Below, piece by piece: positions 28,162 to 36,129 of a DNA stretch of 64,000 nt (positions are counted from its first letter, which is position 1; every line of letters starts with the position of its first letter). This DNA comes from UBA10649 sp965278945. Its GTDB lineage: Bacteria; Actinomycetota; Actinomycetes; S36-B12. The position numbers and the translations under genes are program-made. The stretch is taken from assembly GCA_965278945.1 (NCBI GenBank), contig OZ257128.1:2976001-3040000 (forward strand), given 5' to 3'. Below the pieces are notes generated by a model. The model searched no databases and was not told where the DNA came from. It was given only the letters and a program-made list of their open reading frames with translations.

Positions 28162-30711
28162 ATGCCTGAAGACGTCACCACCGAGGTCGTAGATCCCGGA
28201 CAGCATGGCCGCATCGAGCCGGTCGACCTGCAGACCGAGATGCAGCGGTCCTACCTGGACTACTCGATGTCGGTCATCGTGTCGCGCGCACTGCCAGACG
28301 TGCGCGATGGACTCAAGCCCGTCCATCGCCGTGTGCTCTACGCGATGTACGACGGCGGGTACCGACCCGATCGCAACTTCTCCAAGAGCGCGCGCGTCGT
28401 CGGCGACGTCATGGGCAGCTACCACCCGCACGGTGACAGCGCGATCTACGACGCCCTCGTCCGCCTTGCGCAGCCGTGGTCGCTTCGCTACCCGCTGGTG
28501 CAGGGCCAGGGCAACTTCGGCTCGCCGGGCAACGACCCGCCCGCGGCCCAGCGCTACACCGAGTGCCGCATGGCGCCGCTGGCCATGGAGATGGTCCGCG
28601 ATATCGACGAGGAGACCGTCGACTTCGGTCCGAACTACGACGGGCGAACCCTCGAGCCGTTGGTGCTCCCGGCCCGGTTCCCGAACCTGCTGGTCAATGG
28701 TAGCTCGGGCATCGCCGTCGGCATGGCCACGAACATCCCGCCGCACAACCTCCGCGAGATCTCCGCTGCCGCGCAGTGGGTGCTGGCGAACCCGGATGCC
28801 GCGCGCGAGGAGCGTCAAGAAGCGCTGATGGCGCTCGTCAAAGGCCCGGACTTTCCCACCGGTGCGCTCATCGTCGGCCGCAAGGGCATCGAGGACGCGT
28901 ACCGCACCGGGCGAGGCTCAATCACGATGCGCGCGGTCGTCACGGTCGAGGAGGATGCCCGCGGCCGCCAGGTGCTCGCGGTCACGCAACTGCCGTACCA
29001 GGTCAATCCCGACAACCTGCTGCTGCGCATCGCCGAGCTCGTCGGCGACGGAAAGCTCACCGGCATTGCCGATATCCGTGACGACTCGTCCTCGCGCACC
29101 GGCATGCGATTGATGATCGAGCTCAAGCGCGATGCAGTCGCGCAGGTGGTCCTCAATCAGTTGTTCAAGCACACGCAGTTGCAGGACAACTTCGGCGCCA
29201 ACATGCTCGCGCTCGTCGAGGGCGTGCCGCGCACGCTCACCCTCGAGCAGTTCATCAGGTACTGGATTGCGCACCAGATCGAAGTGATCCAGCGACGCAC
29301 CCGCTTTCGCCTGCGTAAGGCCGAGGAGCGCGCGCACATCCTGCGCGGATACCTCAAGGCCCTCGACGCGCTCGACGAGGTCATCGCACTCATTCGTGCG
29401 TCGGCGACCGTCGAGGATGCACGCTCGGGACTGATGGAACTGCTGGAGATCGACGAGGTCCAGTCCACGGCGATTCTCGACATGCAGCTTCGCCGGCTCG
29501 CGGCCCTGGAGCACCAGAAGATCATCGACGAGTTCGAGGAGTTGATGACCCGCATCGCGGACTACACCGACATCTTGTCCTCCGAGCAGCGCCAGCGCAC
29601 GATCGTGTCCGAGGAGCTGGCCGAGATCACGGAGAAGTTCGGTGACGAGCGGCGCACCGACTTCGTCGCCTGGGATGGCGACGTCACCGACGAGGACCTC
29701 ATCGCGGTAGAGGATGTGGTTGTCACCATCACCGCCGGTGGATACGCCAAGCGGACGAAGTCCGACCTGTACCGCTCGCAGCGACGCGGTGGCAAGGGAG
29801 TCAAGGGCGCGGCACTTCGTCAGGACGATGTGGTCGAGCACCTCTTCGTCAGCACGACGCACCACTGGATCCTGTTCTTCACGAACAAGGGCCGCGTCTA
29901 CCGCGCCAAGGCGTACCAGCTACCCGAGGCCGGTCGTGATGCGCGCGGTCAGCATGTGGCAAACCTGCTCGCGTTCCAGCCCGATGAGGCGATCGCGCAG
30001 GTGCTGGCGATCCCCGACTACGCCGCAGCCGACTACCTGGTGCTCGCGACGAAGCGCGGGCTGGTGAAGAAGTCCCGACTGTCCGAGTACGACTCGACTC
30101 GGCAGGGAGGGATCATCGCCATCAACCTTGCCGATGACGACGAGCTGATCTCGGCGCGACTCGTTGCCGACACCGATGACCTACTGATGGTCTCGCGCAA
30201 GGGAATGTCGGCCAGGTTCACGGCGAACGACGACACGCTGCGTCCGATGGGACGGGCCACGAGCGGGGTCATCGGTATGCGCTTCCGCGGCGACGATTCA
30301 CTGCTGGCCATGGACGTCGTGCGTCCGGACACGTTCGTCGTCACGATCACCGACGGCGGATTCAGCAAGCGGACCCCAGTCTCCGAATGGGCAGCCAAGG
30401 GCCGGGGAATCCTCGGCGTGCGCGCGATGAAGCTCGTCGAGCAGCGTGGCTCACTGGTGGGCGCCATGGTCTGCGAGGCAAGCGATCAACTGTTCGCGAT
30501 CGCCTCGAACGGCGTGGTCATCCGCACTCGTGTCGATCAGATCCGTCCATCAGGCCGTGACACGATGGGCGTGACCTTGATGAACCTTGCCGAGGGCGAC
30601 GCGATTGTCGCCGTCGCGCGAGGCGCAGAGACCGACGACGACACTGACGACGCCGACGAAGATGTCGAGTCCGAGGTGTTGGAGCCACCGACCGTGGAGG
30701 CAGTTGAGTGA
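28162..30711 (+). CDS. gyrA: DNA gyrase subunit A
   Basis: 849 residues, ATG with AGGGAG upstream. DNA-cleaving subunit; catalytic tyrosine Y132 in RYTECRMAPL. The quinolone-resistance-determining stretch reads HPHGDSAIYDALVRLAQPW, with Ser93 and Asp97 at the positions that usually mutate to resistance, so it looks wild type. The C-terminal beta-pinwheel carries the GyrA box QRRGGKGVKG, giving supercoiling activity, and an acidic tail. The stop overlaps the next gene's GTG (GTGA, 30708–30711). Confidence 0.97.
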   Translation: MPEDVTTEVVDPGQHGRIEPVDLQTEMQRSYLDYSMSVIVSRALPDVRDGLKPVHRRVLYAMYDGGYRPDRNFSKSARVVGDVMGSYHPHGDSAIYDALVRLAQPWSLRYPLVQGQGNFGSPGNDPPAAQRYTECRMAPLAMEMVRDIDEETVDFGPNYDGRTLEPLVLPARFPNLLVNGSSGIAVGMATNIPPHNLREISAAAQWVLANPDAAREERQEALMALVKGPDFPTGALIVGRKGIEDAYRTGRGSITMRAVVTVEEDARGRQVLAVTQLPYQVNPDNLLLRIAELVGDGKLTGIADIRDDSSSRTGMRLMIELKRDAVAQVVLNQLFKHTQLQDNFGANMLALVEGVPRTLTLEQFIRYWIAHQIEVIQRRTRFRLRKAEERAHILRGYLKALDALDEVIALIRASATVEDARSGLMELLEIDEVQSTAILDMQLRRLAALEHQKIIDEFEELMTRIADYTDILSSEQRQRTIVSEELAEITEKFGDERRTDFVAWDGDVTDEDLIAVEDVVVTITAGGYAKRTKSDLYRSQRRGGKGVKGAALRQDDVVEHLFVSTTHHWILFFTNKGRVYRAKAYQLPEAGRDARGQHVANLLAFQPDEAIAQVLAIPDYAAADYLVLATKRGLVKKSRLSEYDSTRQGGIIAINLADDDELISARLVADTDDLLMVSRKGMSARFTANDDTLRPMGRATSGVIGMRFRGDDSLLAMDVVRPDTFVVTITDGGFSKRTPVSEWAAKGRGILGVRAMKLVEQRGSLVGAMVCEASDQLFAIASNGVVIRTRVDQIRPSGRDTMGVTLMNLAEGDAIVAVARGAETDDDTDDADEDVESEVLEPPTVEAVE

Positions 30712-31100
30712 CGAGCAGTGAGGGCGTCCGATCGCCCAAGCGTGCTCGCCTCTATGTCACGCGGGTGGACCCGTGGTCGGTGACCAAGGCGGCCTTCATG
30801 CTCGCCCTGGCCATCGGCATCGTGCTCGTCGTCGCCGTCGCGGTGCTGTGGTGGGTGCTCGACTTCACGGGCGTATTCCTGACCCTCTCGCGGACGATCG
30901 ACGAGGTGGTCGGCTCGGCCACGACCGGGTTCGACCTGCTGAGCTACCTGGAGTTTTCGCGGGTGATCGGGGTCGCAACCGTCGTGGCGTCCGTCGAGAT
31001 CGTGCTGGTCTCGTTGCTGGCGACCTTGTTCGCGGTCATGTACAACCTCACCGTCGGCCTAACCGGCGGTGTCGAGGTGGTTCTGTCCGACGAGGTCTGA
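30708..31100 (+). CDS. DUF3566 transmembrane protein
   Basis: 130 residues, GTG start overlapping the gyrA stop. Short basic N-terminus (RSPKRARLYVTRVDPWS), then two hydrophobic helices around residues 25–55 and 85–115. This is the DUF3566 family found directly after gyrA in actinobacteria (Rv0007 in Mycobacterium). Function unknown. Confidence 0.88.
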   Translation: MTSSEGVRSPKRARLYVTRVDPWSVTKAAFMLALAIGIVLVVAVAVLWWVLDFTGVFLTLSRTIDEVVGSATTGFDLLSYLEFSRVIGVATVVASVEIVLVSLLATLFAVMYNLTVGLTGGVEVVLSDEV

Positions 31101-31154
31101 CCCCACCACCCGGTCAGCACCGACCCAGTGGTCCGGTAGTCTCACCGGACGTTC

Positions 31155-31229
31155 GGGCCTATAGCTCAGTTTGGTTAGAGCGCTTCCCTGATAAGGAAGA
31201 GGTCGGTGGTTCAAGTCCACCTAGGCCCA
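31155..31229 (+). tRNA. tRNA-Ile (GAT anticodon)
   Basis: 75-base cloverleaf: acceptor arms GGGCCTA and TAGGCCC pair, the D-loop has GCTCAGTTTGGTTAGAGC, the anticodon loop CTGATAA gives GAT, and the T-arm contains GGTTCAAGTCC. Discriminator A at 31229; CCA is not encoded. The gyrA–DUF3566–tRNA-Ile–tRNA-Ala order is conserved in actinobacteria. Confidence 0.97.
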
Positions 31230-31260
31230 CCGAATACCTGGCTCAGGCCAGAATGCGTGC

Positions 31261-31707
31261 ATGTCCTCCACTCCGCAATCACCTCGCCGATTCGTGCTGT
31301 CGGCCGACGGCCTGACCGTCGATGGTCCGGCCCCAGCCGTCTATCCACTTCCGCAGGCCGGGGCGACGCTCGTGGACCTGTGGCGCAGCGACGTGGTGCC
31401 GCTGGACAACGCGGCTCCCGGCGATCCGACTGTTCAGGGGCAGTTCGCGCTCATGCCCGGCGGTGCGCTCTTTCGCTATGTGGTCATCGACCCCACGGGC
31501 GACGGTGAGCCGATGTGGCACCAGACGCCCTCGACTGACTTCTCCTGGATCCTGTCCGGCGATGCGACGTTGCGGTGGCCGGGTGGCCAGACCGTGCTGC
31601 GGGCGGGCGATGCCTGCGTCGTGCGGGGCGGTGAGCATGCGTGGGCGAATCTCACTGATCAGCCGGTAAGCCTGGTCACCGTGGCCGTTGCGGCCGTCTC
31701 GAACTGA
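31261..31707 (+). CDS. Cupin-domain protein
   Basis: 148 residues from ATG 31261; no strong Shine-Dalgarno is seen. The C-terminal half has a cupin beta-barrel: MWHQTPSTDFSWILSGDATL (first motif) and LRAGDACVVRGGEHAWANLT (second motif), with potential metal ligands in H and E positions. It lies between the two tRNA genes. The substrate is unknown; similar proteins are small-molecule dioxygenases or binding proteins. Confidence 0.8.
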   Translation: MSSTPQSPRRFVLSADGLTVDGPAPAVYPLPQAGATLVDLWRSDVVPLDNAAPGDPTVQGQFALMPGGALFRYVVIDPTGDGEPMWHQTPSTDFSWILSGDATLRWPGGQTVLRAGDACVVRGGEHAWANLTDQPVSLVTVAVAAVSN

Positions 31708-31752
31708 CCCCGACGACATGAGTGCGCTTGTGCATGTATCTTTGTCGGCACT

Positions 31753-31878
31753 ATGAAGAAACTCTTGCTCCTCATCCTGCTCGCCGGCATCGGCTACGTC
31801 GTCTACCGGCAGATCGCCGCAAACAAGGCCGAGCAGGACCTGTGGTCAGAAGCCACGAGCGAGCCCGATCTCCGCTAA
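31753..31878 (+). CDS. Small conserved actinobacterial membrane protein (41 aa, DLW motif)
   Basis: ATG 31753, stop 31876–31878. The product begins MKKLLLLILLAGIGYVVYRQ, a single transmembrane helix, followed by a charged tail with EQDLWSEAT. I recognise this DLW-motif mini-protein from other actinobacteria, where it also sits next to tRNA-Ala near gyrA. Function unknown; probably membrane-anchored with a short cytoplasmic tail. Confidence 0.75.
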   Translation: MKKLLLLILLAGIGYVVYRQIAANKAEQDLWSEATSEPDLR

Positions 31879-31907
31879 AGCACGAACGATCCCTCGGGGT
31901 CAGTAGC

Positions 31908-31980
31908 GGGGGCTTAGCTCAGCTGGTAGAGCGCTGCCTTTGCAAGGCAGAAGTCAGGGGTTCGAGTCCCCTAGCCTCCA
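31908..31980 (+). tRNA. tRNA-Ala (TGC anticodon)
   Basis: 73-base cloverleaf: GGGGGCT pairs with AGCCTCC (one G·T wobble), D-arm GCTCAGCTGGTAGAGC, anticodon loop TTTGCAA giving TGC, T-arm GGGGTTCGAGTCCCC. Discriminator A at 31980; CCA not encoded. Second tRNA of the conserved Ile–Ala pair after gyrA. Confidence 0.97.
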
Positions 31981-32043
31981 CCCATGCCCGAGATCGGGCC
32001 GGACCCATCCACCACGATCACCACCCCGGCGTTGGCGGATGAA

Positions 32044-32084
32044 TAGTCGCGATATATCGTAACTACATCGCGAACAGTTGCGAT
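32044..32084. promoter_or_regulatory. Tandem operator-like dyads upstream of the PadR gene
   Basis: Two adjacent inverted repeats lie 17–57 bases before the padR-family ATG. The first (32044–32065) has TAGT/ACTA ends around the perfect core CGATATATCG (32050–32059). The second (32067–32084) has ATCGC/GCGAT arms around GAACAGTT. The ATATAT core may also serve as the -10 region. The layout suits autorepression by the downstream regulator. Confidence 0.6.
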
Positions 32085-32100
32085 AGGAACGAGGAACAAC

Positions 32101-32799
32101 ATGAGTTACGCAGAATCAGCAGAGAACTTCGGCCCGGTCGGCAAGCCGCCGTGGGCCAAGAGGTCCCGTGGTCACGGTCGCCGAGAGCGCCTGATGGTGT
32201 GGGCCGCCATGAACCAGGCCAGCGAGCGCCCCGAGCGCCCGACTTCTTCGGCACCTGGCGAAGAGAACGGTGACCGGCACCGCGGCGGACCGCACCGGCA
32301 TGGTCGCGGCCCAGGCCCGTGGGGCGGACGCGGACCGTGGGGACCTCCCCGCGGACGACGGCGCGAACGCGGTGACGTGCGAGCGGCAATCCTGCTGCTC
32401 CTGGCCGAGCAGCCCCGTCACGGCTACGAGATCCTCACCGAGCTCGCCGATCGAAGTGACGGGCAGTGGCAGCCGTCGCCCGGCTCCATCTACCCGGTGC
32501 TCAAGCGACTGGCCCGCGAGGGCCTGGTCACTGCGGCCCAGGAGGACGGCAAGCGGATCTTCTCGCTCACCGACGAGGGTCGAGCGGTCGTCGAGGCCGA
32601 GCGGGCCTCGTGGGGGGAGCCGTGGGCACAGTCCACGAATCCCGACTTTGAGGCCGCCGCATCGTTATGGGCCGAGGGCAAGCAACTCGGTGCCGCCGTC
32701 TGGCAGGTCAGTCAGCTGAACGACCAGGCGCAGATCGACGCTGCTACCGCCGCGCTGGCCGAGGCACGCAAGAAGATCTACGGCCTTCTGGCCCAGTAG
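32101..32799 (+). CDS. PadR-family transcriptional regulator
   Basis: 232 residues, ATG with GAGGAAC upstream. The first 85 residues are disordered, rich in Gly, Arg, His and Pro (HRGGPHRHGRGPGPWGGR), and could bind metal or nucleic acid. The PadR winged helix follows (about 88–165): DVRAAILLLLAEQPRHGYEI, GSIYPVLKRLAREGLV and the wing GKRIFSLTDEG. The C-terminal helices (about 180–232) form the dimer. No effector gene is adjacent, so the regulated function is unknown; tandem dyads in its leader suggest autoregulation. Confidence 0.88.
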   Translation: MSYAESAENFGPVGKPPWAKRSRGHGRRERLMVWAAMNQASERPERPTSSAPGEENGDRHRGGPHRHGRGPGPWGGRGPWGPPRGRRRERGDVRAAILLLLAEQPRHGYEILTELADRSDGQWQPSPGSIYPVLKRLAREGLVTAAQEDGKRIFSLTDEGRAVVEAERASWGEPWAQSTNPDFEAAASLWAEGKQLGAAVWQVSQLNDQAQIDAATAALAEARKKIYGLLAQ

Positions 32800-32815
32800 T
32801 TCACTAGCAGTTGTT

Positions 32816-32854
32816 CACGGGCCGCGACCTGCCTCAGGCAGGTCGCGGCCCGTG
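32816..32854 (+). terminator. Strong hairpin between padR and ppi genes
   Basis: A perfect 18-base inverted repeat (arms 32816–32833 and 32837–32854, starting CACGGGCCGCGACC) with loop TCA. No T-run follows, as is usual for actinobacterial intrinsic terminators. It probably ends padR transcription. Confidence 0.75.
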
Positions 32855-32883
32855 GCGTCTTCACCATGGGGCAGGATGGCGCC

Positions 32884-33402
32884 ATGACGACAACCGCAAC
32901 TATGCACACCACCCTCGGGGATATCCGCATCAACCTGTTCGCCGACCAGGCGCCCAAGACGGTCCGGAACTTCACCGGACTGGCCGAGGGAACGCAGGAG
33001 TGGACCGACCCGAAGGTTCGTGCGAAGTCGGTGGCGCCGCTGTACGACGGAACGATTTTCCATCGCGTCATCGCCGGATTCATGATCCAAGGCGGCGACC
33101 CGCTTGGCACCGGCACGGGTGGCCCGGGCTACCGTTTCGCCGACGAGTTCCACCCCGAGTTGTCCTTCGACCGGCCCTACCTCCTGGCGATGGCAAACGC
33201 GGGACCGAACACGAACGGCTCGCAGTTCTTCATCACTGTCGCTCCGACCAAGCACCTGAACTTCAAGCACAGCATCTTCGGCGAGGTCGCCGATCAGGAG
33301 TCACGCGACGTCGTCGACGCAATTGCGGCCGTTGCCACCGGGCAGGCTGATCGACCGCGTACCGACGTCGTCATCTCGTCCATCACGATCACTCGTGACT
33401 AA
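32884..33402 (+). CDS. ppiA: Peptidyl-prolyl cis-trans isomerase, cyclophilin type
   Basis: 172 residues from ATG 32884. Cytoplasmic cyclophilin (no signal peptide) that isomerises X-Pro bonds. Active-site arginine and neighbours in TIFHRVIAGFMIQGGDP, then the MANAGPNTNGSQFFIT segment and KHSIFGEV. The region between 75 and 105, GTGGPGYRFADEFHPE, is typical of actinobacterial PpiA. The gene order gyrA ... ppiA–rhomboid matches Mycobacterium (ppiA, Rv0009–Rv0010c). Confidence 0.95.
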   Translation: MTTTATMHTTLGDIRINLFADQAPKTVRNFTGLAEGTQEWTDPKVRAKSVAPLYDGTIFHRVIAGFMIQGGDPLGTGTGGPGYRFADEFHPELSFDRPYLLAMANAGPNTNGSQFFITVAPTKHLNFKHSIFGEVADQESRDVVDAIAAVATGQADRPRTDVVISSITITRD

Positions 33403-33414
33403 CGACCAACGTCC

Positions 33415-34275
33415 GTGACGGAACCGCAACAGCAATCGGTCTGCTACCGCCACACCGATCGGGCTACCGGAATCCGTTGCACGCGTTGTGATCGGCCGAT
33501 CTGCACCGAATGCATGATCGCCGCGCCGGTCGGCTTCCAGTGCCCGGAGTGCGTGGCTGGTGCGGCCGCGCGGATTCACCAGCCCACCACCGTCGCGGGC
33601 GGCGCTGTCATTGATCGGCCGATGGTCACGTACGTCCTGATCGCGATCAACGTCGCGGTCTTCCTTGCGCAGATGGCCATTGGTATCAATGCCGTTGCCG
33701 GGGACTACGGAATGTGGCCCGTCGGCATCGCGGCCAACGGCGAGTGGTGGCGCCTGGTCACGGCTGCCTTCCTGCACGGGTCGTTCCTGCACATTGCCTT
33801 CAACATGTACGTGCTCTTCGCCCTCGGCCCAACCCTCGAGCGCATCCTCGGCCACTACCGGTACCTCGCCTTGTACGTGCTTGCCGCGATAGGCGGTGGC
33901 GTCGTCTCGTATGCCTTCTCGGACATGCGCACGGTCTCTGTCGGCGCGAGCGGGGCGATCTTCGGCCTGATGGGCGCACTCGTCGTAGCCGGACGGCGCC
34001 TGCGTTACGACATCACGCAGGTGCTCGTGCTCCTGGCCGTGAACTTTGCCATTGGCTTCTTCGCCCCGGGGATCGACTGGCGCGCGCATCTGGGCGGGCT
34101 GGTGACAGGAGCCATTGTCGCTGCGATCATGGTGTTCCCCGCCCCTGACATCGAACCTTGGTGCAGGTGGGCGGCATCCTCGTCCTACTGTTCGTCATGG
34201 CGGGCCTCGTCATGTGGCGCACCGCGCAGATCAACGACGTCTTGGCGTCATTCGGAATTCTCACCACGTAGCTAG
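33415..34275 (+). CDS. Rhomboid-family intramembrane serine protease, C-terminal helix frameshifted
   Basis: 286 residues as read, GTG start. An N-terminal zinc-ribbon-like module (CTRCDRPICTECM, CPECV) precedes six helices. The catalytic dyad is Ser179 in GASG and His225 in WRAHLGG, so the active site is intact. After about residue 245 the frame becomes implausible (EPWCRWAASSSYCSSW), whereas another frame continues as TLVQVGGILVLLFVMAGLV then WRTAQI, ending at 34269–34271, exactly the final rhomboid helix. A one-base deletion at about 34150–34155, or an assembly error, separates the two. Confidence 0.85.
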   Translation: MTEPQQQSVCYRHTDRATGIRCTRCDRPICTECMIAAPVGFQCPECVAGAAARIHQPTTVAGGAVIDRPMVTYVLIAINVAVFLAQMAIGINAVAGDYGMWPVGIAANGEWWRLVTAAFLHGSFLHIAFNMYVLFALGPTLERILGHYRYLALYVLAAIGGGVVSYAFSDMRTVSVGASGAIFGLMGALVVAGRRLRYDITQVLVLLAVNFAIGFFAPGIDWRAHLGGLVTGAIVAAIMVFPAPDIEPWCRWAASSSYCSSWRASSCGAPRRSTTSWRHSEFSPRS

Positions 34276-34288
34276 GAAAGGACATCTC

Positions 34289-35449
34289 GTGAGCAGCAAC
34301 GACGCGGTCATCGTCTCGGCGGTACGTACGCCAGTCGGAATCGGCAAGCCGGTCAAGGGCGCGCTGAGCGGCATCCACCCCGTGGACCTGTCGGCGATCG
34401 TGCTGAATGCGGTCACCTCGCGAGTTGGCCTGGATCCCGCACTGGTCGACGACGTCATCTGGGGCGCTGTCTCGCAGGTGGGAGAGCAGAGCGGAAACGT
34501 CGCGCGCAATGCGGTGCTCGCGGCGGGCTTCCCCGAGGACGTCACGGGTGTCAGCATCGATCGGCAGTGCGGCTCGAGCCAGCAGGCGGTCACGTTCGCC
34601 GCGGCCGGAGTCATCGCCGGTCACTACGACATCGTCATCGCCGGCGGCGTCGAGTCGATGTCGCGCGTTCCGATGTTCTCGAACATGGTCGGCGGCGACG
34701 GCCCCTACAGCCAGTCGATGCACGATCGCTATGACGGCGGACTGGTCCCGCAGGGCATCAGCGCGGAGATGATCGCCGCGAAGTGGAACCTCTCGCGCAC
34801 CTACCTCGACGACCTGGCCGCAACCAGCCAGCAGCGCGCTGCCGCGGCCCGCGAGGCCGGGCTTTTCGACGCCGAGATCGTCTCCGTGGAGACGGCCGAC
34901 GGCACGGTCTCCCAGGATCAGGGCATTCGTCCGGACACCACCGTCGAGTCCTTGTCCACCCTCAAGACCCCCTTCAAGGAGGACGGGGTTGTGACGGCGG
35001 GCAATGCGTCTCAGATCTCCGACGGCTCCGCAGGGTTGCTCATCATGTCCTCGGCTAGGGCCGCCGAGCTCGGACTGACTCCCCTCGCGCGCATCCACAC
35101 GGTAGCTCTTGCGGGCGTCGACCCGATCTACATGCTCACCGGACCGATCCCGGCAACCGAGCGGGTCCTCAAGCGCTCCGGCTTGGAGCTGTCCGACATC
35201 GGCGCCTTCGAGGTCAACGAGGCCTTCGCCTCCGTACTGGGTGCCTGGTACGCCGAGACGGGTGCCAGCCCGGCACTGACGAACATCAATGGCGGAGCGA
35301 TCGCCCTAGGGCATCCCCTCGGCGGATCCGGTGCTCGGCTCATGACCACCCTGGTCCATCAGATGCAGCGCAGTGGTGCGAAGTACGGCCTGCAGACGAT
35401 GTGCGAGGGCGGCGGAATGGCGAACGCCACGATCCTGGAACTGCTGTAG
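34289..35449 (+). CDS. Acetyl-CoA acetyltransferase (thiolase)
   Basis: 386 residues from GTG 34289 with AGGAAAGG eight bases upstream. It condenses or cleaves acyl-CoA thioesters. All catalytic elements are present: nucleophile Cys94 in DRQCGSSQQA, the NEAF loop (FEVNEAFA), GGAIALGHPLGGSGAR with the catalytic His, and MCEGGGMANA with the second Cys. Which thiolase (degradative or biosynthetic) cannot be settled without neighbours, and the adjacent genes are unrelated. Confidence 0.93.
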   Translation: MSSNDAVIVSAVRTPVGIGKPVKGALSGIHPVDLSAIVLNAVTSRVGLDPALVDDVIWGAVSQVGEQSGNVARNAVLAAGFPEDVTGVSIDRQCGSSQQAVTFAAAGVIAGHYDIVIAGGVESMSRVPMFSNMVGGDGPYSQSMHDRYDGGLVPQGISAEMIAAKWNLSRTYLDDLAATSQQRAAAAREAGLFDAEIVSVETADGTVSQDQGIRPDTTVESLSTLKTPFKEDGVVTAGNASQISDGSAGLLIMSSARAAELGLTPLARIHTVALAGVDPIYMLTGPIPATERVLKRSGLELSDIGAFEVNEAFASVLGAWYAETGASPALTNINGGAIALGHPLGGSGARLMTTLVHQMQRSGAKYGLQTMCEGGGMANATILELL

Positions 35450-35462
35450 TCCCGCGGGACTA
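35447..35462. terminator. Palindrome joining two convergent stop codons
   Basis: TAGTCCCGCGGGACTA is a perfect 16-bp palindrome. Its left TAG is the thiolase stop and its right end, read on the other strand, is the TAG of the convergent gene. It could act as a short bidirectional terminator. Confidence 0.4.
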
Positions 35463-35954
35463 CTTCGAGTCTCGCTTCGCCTGCCACGTCGCGTTCTTGC
35501 CGGCGGCGGCGGCCCGGTTCTTCTGACCGATGGGCGTTCGCGGCGACTTCACGCGTGCTCGGGTCTTGGCGGGCTTCGCGGCGACTGCGCCAGAGGAACC
35601 GCCCGTCCTTGCGGCGCGCGCTGAGGCGAGACGCTCGTCTCGCAGGGTGCGAGCGGATTCGGCGGCCAGGACGGCCAGCCGGCGGCTCACCCGTGACAGG
35701 GCCTCCTCGAACACCTCTGCCTTGGCGCGATCCCGACCGCTTTCGACGCCAGCCTTGCCCCGGCCCCCGCGTTCACTGACCCGACCGGCCGCGCCACGTC
35801 GGTAGATGCCCACGTACTTGTTGCGAGCGCGTCCGATTCGCGTGTGCACCGCGGAGACCTCGTCCTCGTCGAGCGCGGACAGGTGCGCGGGCTCGGTCTG
35901 GGCCACGAGGAGCCGCTCGGCATCGGTCAGGAGCGCAAGCATCGCCTTGTTCAT
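35460..35954 (-). CDS. Conserved actinobacterial protein of unknown function
   Basis: 164 residues, ATG start (MNKAMLALLTDAERLL). The helical N-terminal half (RIGRARNKYVGIYRRGAAGRV) is followed by a helical middle (KAEVFEEALSRVSRRLAVLA) and a basic, Ala/Lys-rich tail ending GKNATWQAKRDSK, suggesting nucleic-acid association. I have seen near-identical layouts in Streptomyces hypothetical proteins but know no function. Convergent with the thiolase gene. Confidence 0.75.
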   Translation of the reverse strand: MNKAMLALLTDAERLLVAQTEPAHLSALDEDEVSAVHTRIGRARNKYVGIYRRGAAGRVSERGGRGKAGVESGRDRAKAEVFEEALSRVSRRLAVLAAESARTLRDERLASARAARTGGSSGAVAAKPAKTRARVKSPRTPIGQKNRAAAAGKNATWQAKRDSK

Positions 35955-36007
35955 GGTCGAGAGCGTACGACTGACCGCGACACTTCGAGGATGAATCTCT
36001 ATCCGTC

Positions 36008-36102
36008 GTTACCCGCAGGTAACACCCGTCCCATGGCTACCTGTGGATAGTCCGCACGAGACCACGAAGTTGTCCACAGGTTTGTCCCCAGCTGGGGACA
36101 AA
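36008..36102. other. DnaA-box-like cluster with palindromes, intergenic
   Basis: In the 175-base gap 35955–36129: GTTACC/GGTAAC inverted repeat (36008–36023), TGTGGATAG (36042–36050, one mismatch to a DnaA box), TTGTCCACA (36070–36078, a standard actinobacterial DnaA box), and a perfect 22-bp palindrome 36081–36102 with arms TTTGTCCCCAG and CTGGGGACAAA. The CCCCAG core and flanks also occur in the oriC inverted repeat at 22874–22905. May titrate DnaA or end crgA transcription. Confidence 0.55.
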
Positions 36103-36129
36103 TAACAGGCGTGTAAGTCGAACCGGGTC

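Noticed and set aside
31114..31142. TAGTCT upstream of tRNA-Ile as a -10 element
   Set aside because: The corresponding -35 (TCAGCA) matches poorly; too weak to annotate.
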